Source: Gemmobacter aquarius (lineage in GTDB: Bacteria; Pseudomonadota; Alphaproteobacteria; Rhodobacterales; Rhodobacteraceae). Taken from it: a stretch of DNA of 64,000 bases. The notes under the pieces are model-generated. The model ran no database searches. It was not told where the DNA came from and saw only the letters and a list, made by a program, of their open reading frames with translations. Positions within the stretch are counted from its first letter, which is position 1, and each line of letters opens with the position of its first letter. Location of the stretch: contig NZ_CP028920.1 in assembly GCF_003060865.1 (NCBI RefSeq), positions 62,001 through 126,000 on the forward strand. The letters run 5' to 3'. Positions 26,376 through 34,769 of this stretch are shown here, one piece after another. A program made the translations under genes and the position numbers.

Positions 26376-26636
26376 CTACCGCTGATAGCCCCGCCGCTGC
26401 TTATGAGCGGCAAGCCGCATCAGCGAAGTGATCGCCCTGCCCTCGTCCTCATGGCTCTCGATCAGGGATTGGCCACGTGCGCCAATTCTTCCCCATTCAC
26501 GAATGAGACAGGCACGACCGAACAAGTCGCGCTGAACGCTCAATCGGTAGTAACGCCGCATGTTAAGGGCCAAGTCGATACGACGCAGATCCAGCGTCGT
26601 CGGGAAGATTTCTAGCTGGACACCTGAATCAAACAT
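26376..26636 (-). CDS. WGR-domain protein
   Basis: The 86-residue protein is essentially a single WGR domain: YYRLSVQRDLFG, REWGRIGARGQ, then a helix with EGRAITSLMRLAAHK. WGR domains bind nucleic acids and occur in PARPs and in many small plasmid proteins. It is downstream of the 243-aa unknown gene on the same strand with an 82-bp gap. Confidence 0.8.
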   Translation of the reverse strand: MFDSGVQLEIFPTTLDLRRIDLALNMRRYYRLSVQRDLFGRACLIREWGRIGARGQSLIESHEDEGRAITSLMRLAAHKQRRGYQR

Positions 26637-26718
26637 GTAGTGATCATACCGACCATCACCACCATATCAAGTGCAGAACGCGCGCCCACACGGTGTTCCA
26701 AGGCAAACCTAAAGGGTG

Positions 26719-27450
26719 TCATCCCCTCGAGGGAAACGTCACCACATTCGTAGCTATCGTCCGATGTTGAAAATCCAGCCCTGCAGCCCAAAGCGGTGAC
26801 CTGCGCCAGAGCATTTCCTCGATGCCGCCACCACCCGTCCGGACTAGCAGCCCCACCCATTCAAGTGGCATCGCGACTGCGCTGAACAACCCGCCCGCCG
26901 GACCACGCCATCCACCGCCTGCACTGGGGCCATAGAGGAAGTTCGCCAGTTCAGGCAGCGTAAAGCCATCCTGCGGCATCCGGTTGACTGCTTGCAACCA
27001 CAATTCCAAGTCTCCGCCAGGCGCCTCACCCGTGCGCATGCCTTCGGAATGGTCAAACCGAAACAAAAACGCTGGCGCGATGGTGACAAAGGCCGCCTCT
27101 GGGTCTGCCACAAGTGTCATGCCCGGCTTTGTTAGCCGCCAGCCACCACCCATTTTGCGCCCAAGGCGCAAGGATGTGAGGAGGACGCGCAAATACTCCA
27201 AAGGCGGGACATCGTATTCATCGAGCACCTTGTTGACAGAATACAGCTTTTCGGCAGTCCAGTTCGGGAAATTCATACGCCGCACGACCCAATCAATGCA
27301 GTGCCGGTTCCACGCACCTAATTTGGTCAGTCTGATTTCACTATGCTCAACCTGATACGCCGCGATGGTCTGAAACGCGCGCAGCATCGGCGCACTTGTT
27401 TGCACCAAGTCGACTCCAGGATGCGGTCGAAAATTAATAGAGTTGGTCAT
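26719..27450 (-). CDS. unknown protein
   Basis: The 243-residue protein starts at ATG 27450 (MTNSINFRPHPG); an upstream start at 27528 would add 26 residues without better support. It has a helical N-terminal half with WVVRRMNFPNW and VPPLEYLRVLL, and a Gly/Trp-rich C-terminal half with GGGWRGPAGGLF. No motif is recognised. It lies between a WGR gene and a PIN toxin-antitoxin pair, all on one strand, so it may belong to that accessory block. Confidence 0.65.
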   Translation of the reverse strand: MTNSINFRPHPGVDLVQTSAPMLRAFQTIAAYQVEHSEIRLTKLGAWNRHCIDWVVRRMNFPNWTAEKLYSVNKVLDEYDVPPLEYLRVLLTSLRLGRKMGGGWRLTKPGMTLVADPEAAFVTIAPAFLFRFDHSEGMRTGEAPGGDLELWLQAVNRMPQDGFTLPELANFLYGPSAGGGWRGPAGGLFSAVAMPLEWVGLLVRTGGGGIEEMLWRRSPLWAAGLDFQHRTIATNVVTFPSRG

Positions 27451-27544
27451 GGGGCAGCCATTGAAGTGGACGACAAGGGAAGCGACATCTTCGGCAGTTT
27501 GCGATTTGCTGGACCGTTGCGGCGGCAAGCCATTAAAGTCCAGC

Positions 27545-28108
27545 TCAAATCAGGTTTTCATACTCGCGCAGAAAGTCGGCTGTTTGCAACAATCCCTGCC
27601 CTTCCAGTTTCAGGACCAGTGCGGAAACCGTATACTTCGGATCTTTCAACCGTGCGCGCATGTCGCGCAGCGCGCCAATTGCAACGGCGTGATCCAAATC
27701 CATTGCGTTGGTAATGAAGTCGTCGGGCGACATGACTTCGATGCCCCAACGATCAAGTACGTCCTGCGGGAAATCTTTGAGGTTGTCAGTTACTAGAGTA
27801 TCGCAGCGAGCAGCTATGGCCGCAGCCAGTACATGTTCATCATCGGGATCGGGCAGCGAACCAAACAGGTTCGCACTTTCGCTCGGTGAAACGATCGCTT
27901 CTGGAAATGCCCTTTCGATGGCGCGGCGCTGACGCCCAGGATCAGCCGTGCCTTTTGAGATCGCCAAGATCGCCTTCTCGGTCTCGTCCAGAATGCGCGC
28001 GGACCAGTAGGGTCGAAACAAGCCAGCCTCGGCCAAACTCAAAATAATGTTCCGCTTGAGGCCACCCCCAAGGACGCAAGCATCGATGATAGCCGCGTAT
28101 CGGTTCAT
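27545..28108 (-). CDS. PIN-domain toxin
   Basis: The 187-residue protein has the PIN acidic residues in order: IIDACVL near the start, DPDDEHVLAAAI in the middle and LVTDNLKDFP. PIN toxins are metal-dependent RNases. The ATG at 28108 was used; a TTG at 28120 immediately after the antitoxin stop is an alternative. The gene follows its antitoxin with almost no gap. Confidence 0.85.
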   Translation of the reverse strand: MNRYAAIIDACVLGGGLKRNIILSLAEAGLFRPYWSARILDETEKAILAISKGTADPGRQRRAIERAFPEAIVSPSESANLFGSLPDPDDEHVLAAAIAARCDTLVTDNLKDFPQDVLDRWGIEVMSPDDFITNAMDLDHAVAIGALRDMRARLKDPKYTVSALVLKLEGQGLLQTADFLREYENLI

Positions 28109-28116
28109 CGGGCCGC

Positions 28117-28581
28117 TCAAATCAGGTCGCCCTCCGCGTCCAGCCCCGCAAGTTCGGACAGGGCATTGGATCGGGCCTGGTCGCGTTCGGTCATGTAGGC
28201 GAAAAGATCCTCTGCCCGGACACGACGATGGCGACCAACCATTGTGAACGGGATGTCGCCCTTTTCGAGCAACTTGATCAGGAAGGGCCGGGAGACATTC
28301 AGCATATCTGCCGCTTCTTGCGTCGTGAGCTCAGCTTCGACCGGGATCATGCGAAACCCGCGGCCAGTTGAAATCAGGCGCAGAATATCCAGCAAGGTAT
28401 CGGTGAGCGCCGGCATAAGCGTGATGTTGCGCGTCTCGCCGCCATCGACGGCGAGCGAGAGGTCGACTGGTTGGCCCTCGGTCACCTGCGAAGCGATGAT
28501 GTGACGAAGTTGATCTGCGTTGTTGATCTCGACCTTCGTGGGTAACCGGTTCGAGAACCGCTCCTTGTGCAATGCCGCCAT
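28117..28581 (-). CDS. HTH (excisionase-type) antitoxin of the PIN pair
   Basis: ATG at 28581 with GGAGGG six bases upstream gives 154 residues. The C-terminal half carries a MerR/excisionase-like helix-turn-helix (LTTQEAADMLNVSRPFL, then MVGRHRRVRAEDL). The N-terminal half is of unknown fold. It should bind DNA and the PIN toxin and repress the pair; a symmetric site lies upstream at 28654-28668. Confidence 0.8.
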   Translation of the reverse strand: MAALHKERFSNRLPTKVEINNADQLRHIIASQVTEGQPVDLSLAVDGGETRNITLMPALTDTLLDILRLISTGRGFRMIPVEAELTTQEAADMLNVSRPFLIKLLEKGDIPFTMVGRHRRVRAEDLFAYMTERDQARSNALSELAGLDAEGDLI

Positions 28582-28653
28582 TTTGCCCTCCTGCATCGCC
28601 GTTCGGCGTCCATCTAGAGATGGGTGTGCCATGCAATCGAAGCAAGCGCAATA

Positions 28654-28668
28654 TTCGAATTATTCGAA
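28654..28668. promoter_or_regulatory. candidate operator of the PIN toxin-antitoxin pair
   Basis: Two TTCGAA palindromes separated by TTA lie in an AT-rich stretch about 75 bases upstream of the antitoxin start. Placement and symmetry suit an autoregulatory site. Inferred only. Confidence 0.4.
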
Positions 28669-28744
28669 ACGGCCAGTGTCCAGCACTCAATTATGCTCGG
28701 GCACTCCCAACCCGGCCGAGATCACAGGGCAAAATCATTCCTGA

Positions 28745-29764
28745 TCAGAGCTCTAACTTCGGGCCAACCACTCTAATTGGCAAAGTCTTGTCTGCAACAA
28801 TGCCCCGCTTGTGTCCACGAACTCGGACGACCTTGCCACTGGAGTAGCGCCGCTCATGCTCGCTCACCCAGTGTTCGGTCGGTGTCGCGCGGCCGGAAGC
28901 CCGGGCCGCTTCGAATTGACGCCGTGCTTCGCGCTCAACGAGGTGCCGTTCGCCGGATGGTCCGATGCGGATGGTAAGATGGGACCGGAGCGTCTCCGTC
29001 ATCCAAGTCTTGCCGAACTTTCGGGCGGTCTTCGTCTGCTCCGGCGAAAGACTTGGTGTTTCTTCGGACAGAAGATCATCCTCGCGCGCGGCTAAGGCTG
29101 CGAACATCATGAAGCCGATCACCAACTCATAGCTGACGTGCCCTTTGTGTTCTTCGAGCAAAGCCTGCACGTCTTTGACATGCTCATCCGTGTCGCCTCG
29201 GGCATGCGCCATCAAGACGTTCATCTGGGGTTGCCAAACTGCGTCGGTGAACTCCGGGCGACCACTCGACTTTCTGAGAACAAGAGTTGCCAGCGGCTCT
29301 ATGAAACTGCGGTCCATCATACCGTTAAAGAGCCGTACGGTCATTGCGCCGTCCGACCGGTTGTCGAACAAGAAGCCTCGTTGGGAGAAGTGCCGCAGGT
29401 CAAGACGCGCCATCGTGGTCAGACCCCTGGCAACGCGGTCCACCCAGAGTTGTCGGGCGTCATATTCAACCCAGACAAGTTCGCGCGGAAAATCTACCTC
29501 GCGGACATAGGCTTCGATCTCTGACTCTTGTCGAGTCTCCCAAGGCATGCCCTGTACATCCATGCGCAAGCTGTCGAGATAGTTTGCGGCGCGATGATCG
29601 AGCAGATAAATGCGAGCCCCGCCGAGCTCGCTAAGGATTGCCCGGCGATTGACCCGGGTTTCTTCGGTAGGAACGTTGCGGCCAACGAGATCAAATTCAT
29701 TGCCGGGCCGCCCAGTCTCGAGGAAGCGCCCAAACTGCAAAGCAATCGTCTTATAGAGGATCAT
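28745..29764 (-). CDS. unknown protein at the end of the type I restriction operon
   Basis: ATG at 29764, 40 bases after hsdM, gives 339 residues; a longer frame from 29848 would run into hsdM. It has a mixed alpha/beta composition, with FFxxxRELVWVEYDARQLWVDRVARG-like aromatic segments, and a highly basic C-terminus (RYSSGKVVRVRGHKRG) that could bind nucleic acid. No family is recognised. Being the fifth gene of a tight operon, it may modulate restriction or be a separate defence factor. Confidence 0.7.
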   Translation of the reverse strand: MILYKTIALQFGRFLETGRPGNEFDLVGRNVPTEETRVNRRAILSELGGARIYLLDHRAANYLDSLRMDVQGMPWETRQESEIEAYVREVDFPRELVWVEYDARQLWVDRVARGLTTMARLDLRHFSQRGFLFDNRSDGAMTVRLFNGMMDRSFIEPLATLVLRKSSGRPEFTDAVWQPQMNVLMAHARGDTDEHVKDVQALLEEHKGHVSYELVIGFMMFAALAAREDDLLSEETPSLSPEQTKTARKFGKTWMTETLRSHLTIRIGPSGERHLVEREARRQFEAARASGRATPTEHWVSEHERRYSSGKVVRVRGHKRGIVADKTLPIRVVGPKLEL

Positions 29765-29804
29765 GTTTGGTCCTAAAGCAGGTACGGGTAGGCGGGCGTA
29801 TTTT

Positions 29805-31277
29805 TCAGGCCCTACTTGCCGCCGCGAATTGTTCCATCGCCGCCTCAAGATTTTCCATGATTTCAGACATCAGAACATCGGGTTCCGGCAGATTGTCGAG
29901 GTCGGTCATCGTCGCGTCCTTGAGCCAGAAGAGATCAAGGCTAGCCTTGTCGCGCTGTAGCAGTTCGTCCCGCGAAAAGGCGCGCCAGCGGCCATCGGGC
30001 GTCTCTTCCGACCATGTCGCCTTGCGATCATGTCTGGCAGCAGGATTGTAGCAGGCTACGAAATCTTCCAGATGCGACTCGGATAGTGGCTTTTGTTTCA
30101 GGGTGTGATGAACGTTCGTGCGGTAATCGTAGAACCAGACTTGCCCGGTCTGCGGGTCGGGGCTAGCGGGCCGGTTGTCGAAAAAGATCACATTGGCCTT
30201 CACGCCCTGAGCATAAAAGATGCCCGTTGGCAGTCGAAGGATCGTATGCAGGTCGGTGTTCTGCAAAAGTTTGCGCCGGATCACTTCGCCGGCGCCGCCC
30301 TCGAACAATACGTTGTCGGGCACAACCACGGCCGCCCGTCCAGTGGTTTTCAGCATGGCCCGGATGTGCTGCACAAAGTTCAGCTGCTTGTTTGATGTCG
30401 TCGCCCAAAAGTCCTGCCGATTATAGGTCAGATCCTCAGTCTCCTGCTCGCCCTCGGCATTGGTGAAACTCATCGAGCTTTTCTTGCCGAACGGCGGGTT
30501 TGCCAGCACGATATCGACACCCTTTGAGGGAGCCGAAATCAGTGCGTCTGCGGGGGACACAAGGCTTTCGCCTGTCATCTCGCCGATCCCATGCAGGAAC
30601 ATGTTCATCAGGCACAGCCGTCGGGTGCCGGCCACGATTTCGTTCCCGACAAAGGTGTCGTGCTTCAGGAATGCCTTCTGATCCTTGTCGAGGGCGAAAT
30701 GCGCAGGGTTGGTCAGGTAGTCATGCGCGGCCAGGAAAAAGCCGCCCGTGCCACAGGCTGGATCGGCGATGGTCTGGCCGGGTTCTGGGCGCATGCAGGC
30801 AACCATCGCCCGGATCAACGCGCGCGGCGTGAAATACTGCCCCGCGCCAGATTTCGTATCTTCGGCGTTGCGCTCCAGCAGCCCCTCATAAATGTCGCCC
30901 TTCACGTCGGCACCCAGCATCACCCATTTCGTGCCGTCCACCATGTCGATCAGGCGGAACAGTTTGGCAGGGTCGGTGATCTTGTTTTGCGACTTGGTGA
31001 AAATCTGCCCCAGCATGCCCCGCTGTTCGCCCAGTTTGCGCAGCAGCGCCACATAATGGGCCTCCAGGTCTGCGCCGCGCCGGGTGGTCAGGCTGCTCCA
31101 GTCGAACCCCATCGGAATGCCGATGTCACGGTTATATGGCGGGCGTGCATATTCATCGGCCATCTTCAAGAAGATCAGATAGGTCAACTGCTCCAGATAA
31201 TCGCCATACCCCACGCCATCATCACGCAGGGTGGTGCAAAAACTCCAGACCTTGGAAACGATGGGGGCGGTGTTCAT
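29805..31277 (-). CDS. hsdM: type I restriction-modification methyltransferase subunit HsdM
   Basis: The 490-residue N6-adenine methyltransferase has an N-terminal helical domain (VWSFCTTLRDDGVGYGDYLE), SAM motif DPACGTGGFFLA, QYFTPRALI and the catalytic NPPFG. It methylates host DNA together with HsdS. Its ATG overlaps the stop of the DUF262 gene (ATGA), so it is translated after an inserted third-party gene, an unusual order. Confidence 0.95.
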   Translation of the reverse strand: MNTAPIVSKVWSFCTTLRDDGVGYGDYLEQLTYLIFLKMADEYARPPYNRDIGIPMGFDWSSLTTRRGADLEAHYVALLRKLGEQRGMLGQIFTKSQNKITDPAKLFRLIDMVDGTKWVMLGADVKGDIYEGLLERNAEDTKSGAGQYFTPRALIRAMVACMRPEPGQTIADPACGTGGFFLAAHDYLTNPAHFALDKDQKAFLKHDTFVGNEIVAGTRRLCLMNMFLHGIGEMTGESLVSPADALISAPSKGVDIVLANPPFGKKSSMSFTNAEGEQETEDLTYNRQDFWATTSNKQLNFVQHIRAMLKTTGRAAVVVPDNVLFEGGAGEVIRRKLLQNTDLHTILRLPTGIFYAQGVKANVIFFDNRPASPDPQTGQVWFYDYRTNVHHTLKQKPLSESHLEDFVACYNPAARHDRKATWSEETPDGRWRAFSRDELLQRDKASLDLFWLKDATMTDLDNLPEPDVLMSEIMENLEAAMEQFAAASRA

Positions 31278-33205
31278 ACCGATTTGCCTTCTACAGTTTG
31301 GTCGCCTTGTTTAGGCAGGGCAGGCCAGATATTTACCGCCATATTTGCCAGCGCCTCTCCGCGTGCGGAAATCACGGCCTCGTTCCACTGATCCAGCCTC
31401 AGGAACCACTTGTTCAGGAAAAGCCCGGTGTGCTCTTCCAACTTTGCGCGCTTCTCCAAGAACCCCTTGTTCCCGACCGAGATGTTCAAACCGCCCGTCA
31501 ACAGAGTGAGGTTGCCAAGGGTTTGCACGATCGTGTCTCGGGCTTTCGCCTTCGGGTTGCCGGAGAACCGTTCGACGAACGCCCCCTCCTCGAATGGCCA
31601 GGCCTCAGTCCATGATTGAGGAAGGACATGTTCTGTCCACAGCCCGGCAGGCATTGGTATCTCTTCGGCGAACCTCGACCGACTGGCGAGCTCCAACTCC
31701 CAGAGCACATCTTTGATCCGGGTGTTCGGAGCCAGAGTGTAGGCTGCCTTGGTTAGCAGCCCATCGCGAAATTCTTTTTCATCTGGAAACCTTGTGCTGT
31801 CGCCTGGCCGTTTTGCAAAGAACTCCTGCAAAGCACCAACGCTGGCGCCTTTTTCCACGAACACCTGTGACAAGCTTTGGAACACACGGTTCAGGTTTTT
31901 CGCCGTCAAGCCGGACAAGGCACGGCGCACTACATAGGAATAGATCAGACGATAAAGGGTGCGCTTCTCGGCATTGGCAATTTTGCTGGCGCTGATCTGC
32001 ATGGCAATGGGATACGCCGTGGTGACCTGCCAGGCGGACAACTTGCGCCCGAACCAGTGCAAGTCGGCATCCTCTGCAATCCGCCCTTCAAGCGTTTCAT
32101 ACATCGGGGCATATTTTCCCAACACGCGCAATTCGTCCTCGACCTGCTGAAAGCGAGGGCGGCCTTTCGGCACCGCGAAGGCACGGTATTCCGCGTATAG
32201 CTCGCGCATGGAAATCTTGTCGCCCGTTTCCGCGGCCAACACGTGGGCAAGGAAGTGGTCGATCCGAGGACGTGTGGGGCGTGCAAAGGGGGCCGCCTCG
32301 CGCCACCAGGCGTGGTCAAACGGATCCCAAAGGGTCTTATAAAGATCTTCGACCTCGGCTTGTTCCTTCTCAGCGCGGTAAAAGATGTTGTTGCGCACCA
32401 GATCCATCGCCAGCAACGGCTCGCCCTTTGAATTCAGCGTCTCGAAGATCACCTGCGCGTCGTCGCCTTCACCCAGCGTGATCACCACCAGCTTCATGCG
32501 GTTCAGCACGGCTGTCAGCATCGCCTCCAGCCGGGTACCGATGGCCTCGGTGGTGTCGGTCTCATCCGCGATTGTATCCACGGCGTCCGGCGTATCATCG
32601 TCCGCCATCATCTCGGCGGACCCGAACTGGGCAAAGCGGTTAATCAGCTGATAGAACTCATCATAGGCCCGCAGCGCCCGGAACGGCGTGTTCTTTGGCA
32701 CGCTCCGCCCCCAGTAATTGGCAGCATACTGCGTCCGGATCGCCCGGTAGTCCTTGTCCATGATGTCATGGAACACCTTTTGGTCTGATGGGGTCGGTGT
32801 CAGTTTAAACCGGGTCAGCTTGTCTGTGTCTTTGGTTTTCAGGTTGTTGAACAGATAGCCGCCTACATGGGCTGCAACATCGCTGTGCCCGTGGGTCTTT
32901 GCCACTTCGCGCAACGCCGCAAGGAACAGTTGAAACGTGGTCAGTCGCTGTTGCCCGTCAACGATCTGCACCTTCGGCGTGACGCCGATCTGGGCCGCCT
33001 CGCCGATGGGGGCAAGGATCAGCGCCCCCATGTAATGCTGAAACTTGCTTTCGCCCTCCAGCACCTCGATCGCCTTGGCCTCGACGTCCTGCCAAAAGGG
33101 GAGGAGTTGAAAGTCGTGCCATTGGTATTTCCGCTGATAGAGCGGCACCATGAACCGGCGGCCTTCGGCAAGGATAACCTCGATGGGGTGATCGTCAGCC
33201 TGCAT
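31274..33205 (-). CDS. DUF262/DUF1524 (GmrSD-like) protein embedded in the type I RM operon
   Basis: The 643-residue protein has DUF262 features near the N-terminus (MVPLYQRKYQW and IVDGQQRLTTFQLF, the latter for nucleotide binding) and a C-terminal DUF1524 HNH-like motif (WTEHVLPQSW, then LGNLTLL). Such proteins resemble GmrSD type IV restriction enzymes that cut modified phage DNA. ATG at 33205 overlaps the end of hsdS by 11 bases; the stop overlaps hsdM. The N-terminal extension of the longer frame lies inside hsdS and is unlikely. The tight coupling suggests function together with the type I enzyme. Confidence 0.88.
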   Translation of the reverse strand: MQADDHPIEVILAEGRRFMVPLYQRKYQWHDFQLLPFWQDVEAKAIEVLEGESKFQHYMGALILAPIGEAAQIGVTPKVQIVDGQQRLTTFQLFLAALREVAKTHGHSDVAAHVGGYLFNNLKTKDTDKLTRFKLTPTPSDQKVFHDIMDKDYRAIRTQYAANYWGRSVPKNTPFRALRAYDEFYQLINRFAQFGSAEMMADDDTPDAVDTIADETDTTEAIGTRLEAMLTAVLNRMKLVVITLGEGDDAQVIFETLNSKGEPLLAMDLVRNNIFYRAEKEQAEVEDLYKTLWDPFDHAWWREAAPFARPTRPRIDHFLAHVLAAETGDKISMRELYAEYRAFAVPKGRPRFQQVEDELRVLGKYAPMYETLEGRIAEDADLHWFGRKLSAWQVTTAYPIAMQISASKIANAEKRTLYRLIYSYVVRRALSGLTAKNLNRVFQSLSQVFVEKGASVGALQEFFAKRPGDSTRFPDEKEFRDGLLTKAAYTLAPNTRIKDVLWELELASRSRFAEEIPMPAGLWTEHVLPQSWTEAWPFEEGAFVERFSGNPKAKARDTIVQTLGNLTLLTGGLNISVGNKGFLEKRAKLEEHTGLFLNKWFLRLDQWNEAVISARGEALANMAVNIWPALPKQGDQTVEGKSV

Positions 33206-34769
33206 GAGCGGTCTTTCTGGGTTTTGTCTTGCCCGCCTTTGCCCGTTCGGCCTTGATGCGGGCCAAAAGGGTGGGGGCGGGTTCGTCGGTGGGGTCTTGG
33301 GGGACGAGGCTGCCTGCGAATGCACGTTTCAGGATGGATTGGCGCAGGGCGCCCGAGCGGGACAGGGCGGCGTCGATCTCGGCCTCCATCCTGTCGGCGG
33401 CGGTAAGGCGGGCGTCGAGGATGCGGATGATTTCGGCTTGTTCGGCGGGGGAGCAGATGGGGACTGGGAGGTTTGCGATCTTCGAAATACTCAAGGTATG
33501 CAAACCGGACGTTGAACTTGCTTGCGCCTTGATCAAGTCGCGGCCAACCGGCGAGATCATAAACAACATCGCAAACTGTGAATCTAACAGCCCATCTGGC
33601 GAAAAGCGGATTAAATGGTTCTGGTGGGTGATGTCCGGGATACTTCCGTCCCAAACCGCCACCCGTCCGATCTGATCAAGTGAGCCATTTCCTTCGACGA
33701 AAAGCAGGTCACCTTTTTCAAGGCGTGATTTGCTGAACTCTTCATCGGTCACGCCAATTTCCGAGATGTGGTCAAGCCTCAGCTCGTTGGAATAGATGTT
33801 TGCAACCCGCAAATATTTAGCTTTTCGCGCCAAAGATTCACGCTTTTGATTTTTCGTCAGGCCTCCACTTGTGCGACCGACGTCTGACATGGGTGACCAG
33901 CGCCATGATGTTGGAACCTGCGCAACCTTACCAGAAGGGAAAACGGCTTCCCCAATGATCTCCGGCGGCCGCCCCGGCTTCCCAGGCTTCCTACCCACCT
34001 CACCGCCTGCGCGCCATTCGGCGAGGGCGGTTTGCCAGTCGTCGAGGGCGGACTTGTAGCGGGTTTCGCGTTCTTTTTGGATGCGGGCCAGCAGGGTTTT
34101 CGGGGTTTCCAACTTATCCGCGTTCTGCGCGCGCCAGTCGGCGGTCAGTTTGCCCTCGAACGCGGATTTGAGCAGGGATTGGCGGTAAAGCGCCAGCGTG
34201 GCCTTGGCCCCGCGCAGGTTTTCGGCGCCTTTGTCGATCCTCTCGAACATCGCCTCGATCTTCTCAACGATCCGGCGTTGTTCGTTTAGGGGGGGGAGAG
34301 GGATAGATACGGATTTCAGCTCATTTTGCCCGATGTTCCTCATGGAGGCTTGATTGCCAGTGGACACAGCAGCCAATTTGCGTTTGCCCTCTAAGCTTTG
34401 AAGGTATTTCAGAAGCCATGGCTTCAGAGCTGGATCGAGGTCCAGCCTCAGAATTTTGTCGCTCAAGAATAAATTGGGATGGTCATTCCGGACCAATACG
34501 ACCGCGCCGACCAATTCCAGCGTGTTTGCTCGTGAGAACAGGAAGTCGCCGGCCTTGATTGCGGTATCCGACATGGGTTCGAAACTTTTTGGCAATGTCT
34601 TGGATTGAGCTGCGTCAAATGTGCCCCAAGTCACTGCGCTCACTTTGACAACGCCGCGCTCGTTTTCCTTTGGTGGTCGTTCCTCACATTTAAGGCTCTT
34701 CCCAGCTTGAATTGCCAAAAGCAAGTCGCCCATCGTGGCAACCGTCCACCCCTTCGGCAAATCCGTCAT
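33195..34769 (-). CDS. hsdS: type I restriction specificity subunit HsdS
   Basis: The 524-residue protein has two target-recognition domains, each followed by a conserved helix: IPLPPLNEQRRIVEKIEAM after the first and ICSPAEQAEIIRILDARL after the second. The two domains set the bipartite recognition sequence. The central region (VGRKPGKPGRPPEI) is a basic spacer. Start overlaps the hsdR stop by ATGA. Confidence 0.93.
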   Translation of the reverse strand: MTDLPKGWTVATMGDLLLAIQAGKSLKCEERPPKENERGVVKVSAVTWGTFDAAQSKTLPKSFEPMSDTAIKAGDFLFSRANTLELVGAVVLVRNDHPNLFLSDKILRLDLDPALKPWLLKYLQSLEGKRKLAAVSTGNQASMRNIGQNELKSVSIPLPPLNEQRRIVEKIEAMFERIDKGAENLRGAKATLALYRQSLLKSAFEGKLTADWRAQNADKLETPKTLLARIQKERETRYKSALDDWQTALAEWRAGGEVGRKPGKPGRPPEIIGEAVFPSGKVAQVPTSWRWSPMSDVGRTSGGLTKNQKRESLARKAKYLRVANIYSNELRLDHISEIGVTDEEFSKSRLEKGDLLFVEGNGSLDQIGRVAVWDGSIPDITHQNHLIRFSPDGLLDSQFAMLFMISPVGRDLIKAQASSTSGLHTLSISKIANLPVPICSPAEQAEIIRILDARLTAADRMEAEIDAALSRSGALRQSILKRAFAGSLVPQDPTDEPAPTLLARIKAERAKAGKTKPRKTAHAG

